From Bryobacterales bacterium (GTDB lineage: Bacteria; Acidobacteriota; Terriglobia; Bryobacterales; Bryobacteraceae), in the NCBI GenBank assembly GCA_003132865.1, contig PKYZ01000730.1, positions 1 to 8,595 on the forward strand: a stretch of DNA of 8,595 bases. Reading direction: 5' to 3'. The notes below the pieces were generated by a model. The model was not told where the DNA came from, ran no database searches, and was given only the letters and a program-made list of their open reading frames with translations. This document shows positions 1-5,117 of the stretch, piece by piece. The translations under genes were made by a program, and so were the position numbers. Position 1 is the stretch's first letter; each line of letters begins with the position of its first letter.

Positions 1-2
1 GG

Positions 3-383
3 TATTACTCCAGCCAGTGGGGCAGGTTCCTGTCGCCAGACCCGTACCCGAAGCGCGTTGGGAACCGTTATGCGTATGCTCATAACGATCCGGTGAACAA
101 CAACGATCCCACCGGTTTGGATCCCTGCGATGCGAAGACAAGCGACGATCAAGGCGACGGTGACTGCCAAAACGGCGGTGGGGGGGGCGGCGGGGCTTGC
201 AGTGTCTCGACAGGCGCCGACGGGACGCCGGTATATGACTGCGGCACTTCGTGGGGGACGACTGGCACTGGCGTCGGGGATCCCCCCCTCCCGATCCAAC
301 GCCCGATCCCCCCGATCCCACGCCACCGGACCCAACACCACCGGATCCAACACCACCGCCACTTCCGCCGCCGGCACCCGTGA
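3..383 (+). CDS. RHS core C-terminal end, cassette 1 (5' partial, frameshifted)
   Basis: This is the end of a large RHS (YD-repeat) protein whose body lies before the window. Reading from base 3 gives the hallmark of the RHS-associated core: YYSSQWGRFLSPDPY, then NRYAYAHNDPVNNNDPTGL, the point after which RHS toxins switch to a variable C-terminal domain. A Cys/Asp/Gly-rich linker with a run of seven Gly follows. The frame is sensible to about base 281 (GVGDPP) and then becomes a His/Arg-rich out-of-frame tail that stops at 383. The natural continuation lies one base off, in the Pro-rich frame of 251-823, and the switch falls on a C7 run at 282-288. In this family the core forms a cocoon that encloses and delivers the toxin. 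RHS identity is secure; whether the frameshift is real is not. Confidence 0.85.
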   Translation, partial: YYSSQWGRFLSPDPYPKRVGNRYAYAHNDPVNNNDPTGLDPCDAKTSDDQGDGDCQNGGGGGGGACSVSTGADGTPVYDCGTSWGTTGTGVGDPPLPIQRPIPPIPRHRTQHHRIQHHRHFRRRHP

Positions 384-823
384 AGGCGCCCAGACCCAAC
401 CTGCCGCCATGCAATGACACCAGCAACAACCGGAGCCGCTTCTTCCAGCAATTGCCAGGTCTGACCTCTGTAGCCAAGCAGTTGGATGTGCCGACGAATT
501 TGATCGTAGGGTTGTCCTCATACGAGAGTGGCTGGTTCGACAACCACAATTTCAATTTAAACAACCTGTGGGGGCTTACCCAGGCTGGGCACAACAACAT
601 ATCCTTCTCCTCGGTTCAGGCGGGGAATGCATATTTTGTAAGCCTCGTCGGTCCTTACATACAGGGTGCTCAGACGATCACGGACTTCTTTGCTGGCTTG
701 CAGGAGGAGGGCTATAACTCCACTAACCCAAATTATTTCAACACGGACCCGAACAAGGGAATGCTGTCCAACAGGATTTCCAACATTCAAAAGTGGGGGC
801 AAGCATGCGGCGTCTCGTTCTAG
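251..823 (+). CDS. Glucosaminidase-like C-terminal toxin domain of RHS cassette 1
   Basis: Read from a GTG at 251, this 190-residue frame has a Pro linker with DPTPP repeats (about residues 11-53) and then a globular domain. The first ten codons are probably out of frame, and the true protein is likely fused to the RHS core through the C7 run at 282-288. Residues 61-190 resemble the glucosaminidase/GH73 (FlgJ-like) fold: AKQLDVPTNLIVGLSSYESGW holds the probable catalytic Glu92, followed by NNLWGLT (compare NLFGIK in the family) and a Phe/Tyr-rich helical end that stops at ACGVSF. GH73-type enzymes cut the glycan strand of peptidoglycan. The position after the DPTGL border and the overlap with a signal-peptide gene suggest a secreted antibacterial effector. 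Fold assignment comes from motifs only; a related lysozyme-like family is possible. Confidence 0.75.
   Translation: MGDDWHWRRGSPPPDPTPDPPDPTPPDPTPPDPTPPPLPPPAPVKAPRPNLPPCNDTSNNRSRFFQQLPGLTSVAKQLDVPTNLIVGLSSYESGWFDNHNFNLNNLWGLTQAGHNNISFSSVQAGNAYFVSLVGPYIQGAQTITDFFAGLQEEGYNSTNPNYFNTDPNKGMLSNRISNIQKWGQACGVSF
282..288 (+). other. C7 run at probable frameshift site, cassette 1
   Basis: Seven C residues lie where the RHS frame (ending GVGDPP) must pass into the Pro-rich toxin frame (PPDPTPDPP). One extra C would join the two frames without a gap. The toxin frame has a stop (TGA at 236-238) just upstream, so the shift must lie between 239 and about 290; this run is the only homopolymer there. Confidence 0.6.
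314..358 (+). repeat. 15-bp tandem repeat encoding DPTPP x3
   Basis: Three near-identical 15-bp units (314-328, 329-343, 344-358), each of the form GAYCCMACRCCACCG and encoding Asp-Pro-Thr-Pro-Pro. They follow shorter DPTP/DPP units and form a rigid Pro linker between the RHS core and the glucosaminidase-like domain. The units keep frame with the toxin, not with the upstream RHS frame as it stands. Confidence 0.8.
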
Positions 824-1338
824 TGACCGTGACTGCAATGTGTCTTGGGACATTTCCCTCGTCCAATGCGGTGGCCCAAGTTAGCCTCAAGTCGTCAGAC
901 CAACCTCTTTACGAAAATCATGCTTATGGATTTAGGGTGAAGCTTCCTCCAGGAGTGACATACACGCGGACACTGCCTCCGAACCCGGACCACGGCTTTG
1001 GAGTCTCGTTGCTGGACCGAGGAAAGCTGTGGGTTGATGCTTCGTATACAGACTCCTCATCGACCGACGAGGAAGCTAAGACGCAAAGCGCAGGCTGCCG
1101 CGTTGAAGAGACCCGACCAACCGGGCTGGGGAGCCGGCCAGCTGTAGCGCTGCGCTTTTCCTGCCCTGCGAGTGCTGATGGAGAAGCGTATTGGGAACTA
1201 CTCGTCTTGACTGTTTATCAGGAGGGGAATCGATCTCGGGTTGACTATCAAATCGGCATGAAGACGGATGTTCGTGGCCTATCCCAAAACAGGGAGCTTT
1301 TCGACAAGCTCGTCACTGGGTTCAGCTTCGAGAAGTAG
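805..1338 (+). CDS. Exported putative immunity protein for cassette 1
   Basis: A 177-residue protein starting at ATG 805, with a GGGGG Shine-Dalgarno-like stretch at 795-799; an upstream in-frame GTG at 793 would cut into that site. It begins 19 bp before the end of the toxin frame, so the two are probably translationally coupled. MRRLVLVTVTAMCLG and an AVA-Q cleavage site make a typical Sec signal peptide. The mature part has the look of a small beta-rich domain (YGFRVKLPPGV, VDASYTD, VALRFSCPA, VDYQIGMKT) and two Cys 22 residues apart that could form a disulfide. I do not recognise a named family. Position and export suggest periplasmic protection against the peptidoglycan-cleaving toxin. 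Immunity function is inferred from context only. Confidence 0.7.
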   Translation: MRRLVLVTVTAMCLGTFPSSNAVAQVSLKSSDQPLYENHAYGFRVKLPPGVTYTRTLPPNPDHGFGVSLLDRGKLWVDASYTDSSSTDEEAKTQSAGCRVEETRPTGLGSRPAVALRFSCPASADGEAYWELLVLTVYQEGNRSRVDYQIGMKTDVRGLSQNRELFDKLVTGFSFEK

Positions 1339-1357
1339 TGCCAAGTTGCTAGCATCG

Positions 1358-1382
1358 AAGGCCGTCCCCGTGGGGCGGCCTT
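1358..1382. terminator. GC-rich hairpin between cassettes 1 and 2
   Basis: AAGGCCG (1358-1364) pairs with CGGCCTT (1376-1382), and inside it CCCC pairs with GGGG around a very short loop, with one bulged T at 1365. It lies 20 bp after the immunity stop codon, where a terminator would be expected. No U-tract follows, so an intrinsic terminator is only possible. It also abuts the exact point where RHS sequence resumes. Confidence 0.45.
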
Positions 1383-1384
1383 GA

Positions 1385-2791
1385 GTGGCTGCTGATGGCG
1401 GCCCCTCGCAGGGCCTCGGCCCGAACCAGTTGAGCTTCGAGCACAACTACGCGTACACGCCAGCGGGAAAGGTGGCCGGGAAGGTGACCGCCAAGACCCT
1501 GACTCTGTCGTCCGCCGCCTATTCCGGATCGCTGACGGCCGGCTATACCTACGACAACCAGGGCGCCCTGATGCAGACGGTTTACCCCGGCTGTCAGCCC
1601 TCGCAGAGCTGCACTCTCACCTACACGCTGGACGGCATGGAGCGGCCTACCCAACTGGAAGACAACCTGAATAAAATCTACGCCACCGGCGTGACCTACA
1701 ACGCAGCCAACCAGAGCAGTTACGGCAGACGGACCTACAACAATCTGCTGCAGTTGACGGAGGCAGACGTCTTCGAGTACAAATACTCGGCCACCCGCAA
1801 CAACGGGCAGATCGTCGCCAGCGGGGACATGGGGACCGGCGAGGTGGCCACCTACCAATACGACGCGCTGAAGCGGCTGTCGTCGGCCACCAGCAACAAG
1901 AACCGGGGAGAGTCCTACGGGTACGATGGATGGGGGAACCTGACACAGATGACCCCCACCGGCAGTCCCGCCGGCTACAACGGCCTGCCCAGCCTGCAGG
2001 TGACGGTGGACCCTCACACCAACCAGATGATCAACGCCCCCGGGGTGTCGTACACCCCCAACGGAAACATGGGGTTCGGCCCAAATACACTGAGCTATGA
2101 TGCGTTGAACCAGCTGGAAGTTGTGGGTGGTGGGGTGTTGTACGCGTACGATAGCGACAACCGGCGGATGTATATGTATGAAAACTCCGGTACGGAGACG
2201 GTATACTTCTACGGGGTGGACGGGAGGAAGCTGGCCACGTTTGGAATCGGGTATGCCAACCAGAGCATCCAGTTCACGCAGGAGAGCCAGAACGTGTACT
2301 TCGCGGGCTTCCTGGTGCGGGCGGAGAACGCGCCGGCGCGGACGGACCGGCTAGGGTCGGAGGTAGGTTCCGGGCGCCGGTACTATCCCTATGGCGTGGA
2401 ATACAATGCCACGGCCGACGACGCGGAGAAGTACGCGACCTACACGCGCGACGGCCTGACGGGGCTGGATTATGCGATGAACCGGTATTGCTCCAGCCAG
2501 TGGGGCCGGTTCTTGTCGCCGGATCCGTACTTGGCCAACACGTATTTTGGCTCATTGTGGGCCGAGCAACTCGCCCCAACGCTCGACGCGGTAACCCAGT
2601 ACGGCAACGGCCAGTGGGTGGGGGGGGATCTACGAGTACACGTCTGCCAACATCATCCTGCAAGACAGTGGCCCAAATTCCTATCTCCAGCAGTCCGCCG
2701 CATCCCTCGCGTCGACGCTGATCCACGAGCTTGGGCATGTTTTCAATATCGTGACGAGCCTGGGTGGTTCGGCGATCCAGTACGACGCTAA
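1385..2791 (+). CDS. N-terminally truncated RHS/YD-repeat core, cassette 2 (frameshifted near its end)
   Basis: This frame of 468 codons opens at a GTG placed directly after an in-frame TGA (1382-1384), with no signal peptide and no ribosome binding site. It enters abruptly in RHS repeat sequence. YD-type repeats run through it (GYTYDNQGALMQTVYPG, YQYDALKRLSSATSN, ESYGYDGWGNLTQM, LSYDALNQLEVV, YAYDSDNRRMYMYEN), followed by the core end TDRLGS, YYPYGVEYNATADD, YATYTRDGLTGLDYAMNRY and QWGRFLSPDPYLAN. Intact RHS proteins are usually well over 1000 residues, so the N-terminal part is missing. The usual segment NRYAY...NDP..DPTGL is absent: sequence jumps from DPYLAN at 2540 to TYFGSLWAEQLAP. After the G8 run at 2620-2627 the frame turns into Arg/His-rich nonsense; the real continuation is one frame over. 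Probably a displaced RHS tip cassette rather than a working gene. Confidence 0.8.
   Translation: MAADGGPSQGLGPNQLSFEHNYAYTPAGKVAGKVTAKTLTLSSAAYSGSLTAGYTYDNQGALMQTVYPGCQPSQSCTLTYTLDGMERPTQLEDNLNKIYATGVTYNAANQSSYGRRTYNNLLQLTEADVFEYKYSATRNNGQIVASGDMGTGEVATYQYDALKRLSSATSNKNRGESYGYDGWGNLTQMTPTGSPAGYNGLPSLQVTVDPHTNQMINAPGVSYTPNGNMGFGPNTLSYDALNQLEVVGGGVLYAYDSDNRRMYMYENSGTETVYFYGVDGRKLATFGIGYANQSIQFTQESQNVYFAGFLVRAENAPARTDRLGSEVGSGRRYYPYGVEYNATADDAEKYATYTRDGLTGLDYAMNRYCSSQWGRFLSPDPYLANTYFGSLWAEQLAPTLDAVTQYGNGQWVGGDLRVHVCQHHPARQWPKFLSPAVRRIPRVDADPRAWACFQYRDEPGWFGDPVRR
2390..2540 (+). repeat. RHS core-end direct repeat, copy A
   Basis: This 151-bp stretch aligns without gaps to 3130-3280; I count 126 identical bases of 150 by eye. 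It encodes YGVE...EKYATYTRDxLTGLDYAxNRYxxxxWGRFLSPDPYLAN. The last 25 bp (2516-2540) are identical to 3256-3280, and similarity ends abruptly after both copies. Cassette 1 carries a related stretch from base 3. Such conserved core ends are the expected place for homologous exchange of RHS tips. Confidence 0.8.
2620..2627 (+). other. G8 run at probable frameshift site, cassette 2
   Basis: With seven instead of eight G the RHS frame would read QWVGGIYEYTSANIIL and continue into the HELGH domain. The toxin frame has a stop at 2592-2594, so the shift lies downstream of that, and this homopolymer is the obvious candidate. Confidence 0.6.
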
Positions 2792-2879
2792 CCCAGACGG
2801 AACGTCCAACGCTGCGGCCGAAGCGGCCAACGCCACGGCGCTCGCGCCGTGCGCCAAGGCGCTTGGACTGAATCAATGA
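2625..2879 (+). pseudogene. HELGH metallopeptidase-like toxin domain of cassette 2, out of frame
   Basis: In the frame starting GGG-ATC-TAC at 2625 the sequence reads IYEYTSANIILQDSGPNSYL, then ASTLIHELGHVFNIVTSLGG and a tail ending APCAKALGLNQ at the TGA of 2877-2879. HELGH (2724-2738) is a textbook HExxH zinc-binding and catalytic motif; a Glu about 28 residues later, in NAAAEAAN, could be the third ligand. There is no good start codon, so the domain can only be made as the tail of the RHS frame at 1385 once the G8 shift is undone. It ends in an ATGA overlap with the next gene, the same coupling seen at 3861. Role: probable protease effector of the RHS module. The motif and reading frame are seen; toxin function is inferred. 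Confidence 0.65.
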
Positions 2880-3151
2880 CGGCCCACAGATTGTTGTGTC
2901 TCGTGTTGCTCTCCGGATACCTCAGCGCGGCACCGCCGGCCAGCCCAGCCAGGGGGGCAGCAAATTCGCTCACGGTTTGCGAACTATTCGAACACCTGCC
3001 GCGCTACAACGGGCGGGTTATTACCGGGCAATCTGATCTCGGCGGAGGGCAACTCCGTGACGACGGACCGGCTGGGCTCGGTGCGCTCGGGCGGGCCGGG
3101 CGGGTTTGGGCTACCAGGCGCAATATCCGTATGGCGTGGAGCACACGCTGA
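2876..3151 (+). pseudogene. Truncated exported immunity-like gene of cassette 2, fused to RHS sequence
   Basis: ATG at 2876 overlaps the toxin stop as ATGA. MTAHRLLCLVLLSGYLSAAPPASPA is a clear signal peptide, followed by NSLTVCELFEHLPRYNGRVIT, which resembles the start of small exported acidobacterial proteins of the form VCELL..P..YNGK.V.VRG (from memory, not searched). After about 50 codons, near 3023-3028, the sequence turns into RHS core DNA that is in another frame (LISAEGNSVTTDRLGSV at 3033 onward). The remaining residues to the stop at 3151 are Gly/Arg-rich translation of RHS sequence in the wrong frame. The gene was therefore cut by recombination with a third RHS tip and has lost most of its mature domain. 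Confidence 0.65.
3033..3105 (+). pseudogene. 5' fragment of RHS core, cassette 3 (different frame)
   Basis: Frame starting at 3033 reads LISAEGNSVTTDRLGSVRSGGPGG, the RHS stretch that precedes YQAQYPYGVE in intact cores and matches ENAPARTDRLGS of cassette 2. The continuation GLGYQAQYPYG lies one base off. The shift falls between the stop of the second frame at 3058-3060 and about 3108, most likely in the GGG triplets at 3089-3104. No start codon or binding site supports separate expression. Confidence 0.6.
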
Positions 3152-3864
3152 CGGCCAACGACCGCGAGAAGTACGCCACCTACACGCGGGACAGCCTGAC
3201 GGGGCTGGATTACGCGGTGAACCGGTACTACAACAGCTACTGGGGCAGGTTCTTATCGCCGGATCCGTACTTGGCCAACAGCGGAGGACCGGGAGATCCG
3301 GCGGACCCGCAAAGCTGGAACCGATATACTCATACCCGCAACGATCCGGATAGTCGGCTCGACCCGACCGGCCTGAACGATTGCGAAGACGCAATAGACT
3401 GCATCGGAGGCGGCATCGACTGGGGCGATCCTTACGGAGGCGGCAGCGGCAACGGTGGTGGTGGCCCGAATCCCTGCGACAGCGCCACGGCTGCAGCCGG
3501 AATACCGGGACTTTCGTACGCGCTTCGCGGGGGGAAACTGACCTCTGTCGACTACGGCCCGTTCCAGATCAACCAACGTTTCAATCCAAACCCCAACGGT
3601 TCAGTCTGGGGAACCAGTGGTGCCGGGCAAACCTTCAATGGCAACCCGGACGCCAATATAGGTTTCGGTATACAGATTCTCGAGGGCCTATATATGAGCT
3701 ACGGCAACAATGCCGCCGGCCGCTACGTCGGCAGCTTGGGCAACACTCCTAGCGGGGCACCAATAAACCAAAACGCCCAAAACCGCGAGGCCGCTTGGAA
3801 TAAGTTGAAAAGTAAGCTTACCGCCCTATTTAGCGATGCGGACTGCTTCCATCATAGCCAATGA
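3106..3864 (+). CDS. RHS core end fused to lysozyme/transglycosylase-like domain, cassette 3
   Basis: The frame from TTG 3106 (252 codons) starts within the RHS core: YQAQYPYGVEHTLTANDREK, YATYTRDSLTGLDYAVNRYY, WGRFLSPDPYLAN, then WNRYTHTRNDPDSRLDPTGL. A Cys/Gly-rich linker (GGGSGNGGGG) leads to a C-terminal domain at about residues 124-252. There DYGPFQINQRF (from residue 149), NPDANIGFGIQILEGLYMSYGNNAAGRYVGS and NREAAW recall the GLMQI / N...NI..G...L / YN signature of lysozyme-like lytic transglycosylases. The catalytic Glu usually seen 15-20 residues before the Q-I motif is not present, so the enzyme may be inactive or belong to another lysozyme-like branch. It ends in an ATGA overlap with the exported protein at 3861. 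The start is arbitrary because the true frame enters from 3033 through a frameshift. Confidence 0.7.
   Translation: MGYQAQYPYGVEHTLTANDREKYATYTRDSLTGLDYAVNRYYNSYWGRFLSPDPYLANSGGPGDPADPQSWNRYTHTRNDPDSRLDPTGLNDCEDAIDCIGGGIDWGDPYGGGSGNGGGGPNPCDSATAAAGIPGLSYALRGGKLTSVDYGPFQINQRFNPNPNGSVWGTSGAGQTFNGNPDANIGFGIQILEGLYMSYGNNAAGRYVGSLGNTPSGAPINQNAQNREAAWNKLKSKLTALFSDADCFHHSQ
3130..3280 (+). repeat. RHS core-end direct repeat, copy B
   Basis: This is the partner of 2390-2540, ungapped and about 84% identical by hand count, with the last 25 bp identical. In this copy the usual core continuation (WNRY...DPTGL) follows the repeat; in copy A it does not. This makes the repeat end a likely crossover point. 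Confidence 0.8.
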
Positions 3865-4520
3865 CACGAATAATCGTTATTCTGCCTTTGTTGGCGGCGT
3901 CGGGCCACGTGCCTGGACAGGTCGACAGGGTTTGCCAACACTCCTGCGAGATACTGGCTGTTCAGCAAGGAAGAGTTAGGCTCATCGATCAAGCGCCCCC
4001 GTCCCGGCATGTTGATCTCGGGGGGTACGTCCCAGCTGCACAAGCCCTCGTACCCCGAATCGAAGCCCCAGTCCGCGATCTGCAGACCCCGCGAGGGTGG
4101 CGCGTGGTCGCCAGCGTTTATTTGGATCACAAGGAGATGGGCGCGATGACTCACATTCGGTTTTTTGCTCCGGACGGCGCCCTTCGCTGGACACAGGACG
4201 TCATGGAATGGATCGAGCAAACTGAGATCGGCACCCTTTTCGGGAGTTCTGACGAGATCTTTGCCGTGACATCAAACGAAGAGCACGCTTACAACGTTCA
4301 AACGCAAATATGGCTCCTGCCGCGCGCCGGAAAACCGAAGCTCCTCCTTGCCGCGCCCGGAGTCTTTCAACATTTTACCGATGGCGCACCAGGGAACGCC
4401 GCGGGGGTCATGCTGGCGTTACAAACATACGATGGCGTTCACGCGGACACAAAACGAAGTGTCGAACAGTTCTACGCCTGGGACCCCTCAGCGCAAAATC
4501 TGACGCCTCGGCCGAAGTAA
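3861..4520 (+). CDS. Exported putative immunity protein for cassette 3
   Basis: A 219-residue protein whose ATG overlaps the toxin stop (ATGA), which implies translational coupling. MTRIIVILPLLAASGHVPGQ is a short signal peptide; two Cys follow soon after (VCQHSC). The mature part contains strand-like segments such as GWRVVASVYLDHKE, THIRFFAPDGALRWTQDV, IGTLFGSSDEIFAVTSNEE and TQIWLLPRAGKPKLLLAAPG, recalling a beta-propeller-like or beta-sandwich protein that reports a value per strand. I do not recognise a named family. Genetic position and export fit a periplasmic immunity protein against the lysozyme-like domain upstream; this is inferred from context. The frame is intact from start to stop. 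Confidence 0.7.
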   Translation: MTRIIVILPLLAASGHVPGQVDRVCQHSCEILAVQQGRVRLIDQAPPSRHVDLGGYVPAAQALVPRIEAPVRDLQTPRGWRVVASVYLDHKEMGAMTHIRFFAPDGALRWTQDVMEWIEQTEIGTLFGSSDEIFAVTSNEEHAYNVQTQIWLLPRAGKPKLLLAAPGVFQHFTDGAPGNAAGVMLALQTYDGVHADTKRSVEQFYAWDPSAQNLTPRPK

Positions 4521-4570
4521 CAGGTTCAACGCAGGCGAGGAAATAACACTATCGACTCGAGTTGATTCCA

Positions 4571-4612
4571 GGCGGCCGTAGCCTTCATCAGATCGTAGTG
4601 CATTCGGCCGCC
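4571..4612. terminator. Inverted repeat between convergent genes
   Basis: GGCGGCCG (4571-4578) is perfectly complementary to CGGCCGCC (4605-4612) with a 26-nt loop. It lies in the 104-bp space between the immunity gene and the convergent DUF192 gene, where a shared terminator would be useful. Neither side has a clear U-tract and the loop is long, so this is weak support. Confidence 0.3.
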
Positions 4613-4624
4613 CGCCGTGTTGCG

Positions 4625-5089
4625 TCAGAATTCCAGCGTTTGGCCCAAGCTCAAGCCCAACCGCCGCGCCTCGCCGTCGCCCAGTTCCAGCACGAATTGT
4701 GCTGTCTGGTGGCCGCCGTATCTCGCGCACAGGCTCGCCTTAGTCTTGCACGGCGGCGTGTCGGGGGAGATCTCCACGATGCGATGACTGCGGTCCATCC
4801 AGACGATGTCCAGCGGAATCCTCGTCTGGTACATCCAATATGGGTACAGACCCGGCGTTTGGTGTATGAAGAGCATGCCGCGGCCGCGCGCCAGCGAATC
4901 GCGAAACATCATGCCTTTCTGCATATCCACGGCGTCCATTTCCACTTCGGCGCGAATCGTCTGTCCGCCGGGCAGCGTGACCTTGCGCGTCCCCAGCACT
5001 TCGGGACCCTCGGTTTCCGGGCCGCCGCAACCGGCCCCCACGAGGGCTAGCAGCAGTATCGGCATCAAATGGGGCATAAAATAGCGCAT
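4625..5089 (-). CDS. DUF192 family lipoprotein
   Basis: Reading the minus strand from ATG at 5089 gives 154 residues. MRYFMPHLMPILLLALVGAGC is a lipoprotein-type signal with Cys21 as the likely lipidated residue, although Gly at -3 is less usual. The rest matches the DUF192 family: RKVTLPGGQTIRAEVEMDAV, MQKGMMFRDSLARGRGMLFI, YPYWMYQTRIPLDIVWMDR, a PPC...C pair, and FVLELGDGEARRLGLSLGQTLEF. DUF192 proteins are small beta-rich envelope or secreted proteins of unknown function. The open frame extends to 5395, but that extension is antisense to mqnP and lacks family similarity, so the lipoprotein start is preferred; ATG 5077 is an alternative. No clear ribosome binding site is visible. It diverges from mqnP with only 28 bp between starts. 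Confidence 0.85.
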   Translation of the reverse strand: MRYFMPHLMPILLLALVGAGCGGPETEGPEVLGTRKVTLPGGQTIRAEVEMDAVDMQKGMMFRDSLARGRGMLFIHQTPGLYPYWMYQTRIPLDIVWMDRSHRIVEISPDTPPCKTKASLCARYGGHQTAQFVLELGDGEARRLGLSLGQTLEF

Positions 5090-5117
5090 GCGATAAAATG
5101 GTAGCGCGCTTGAAGCT

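Noticed and set aside
314..358. Short tandem repeats considered as a CRISPR array
   Set aside because: Units are 15 bp with no spacers and encode a regular DPTPP linker in frame.
1349..2017. Minus-strand open frame of 222 codons opposite the RHS core
   Set aside because: Low-complexity Gly/Val/Arg composition and no recognisable motif; the plus-strand RHS repeats explain the region.
4551..4566. Near-palindrome ATCGACTCGAGTTGAT after the immunity gene
   Set aside because: One G-T mismatch pair, no loop and no T-run; more likely chance than a terminator.
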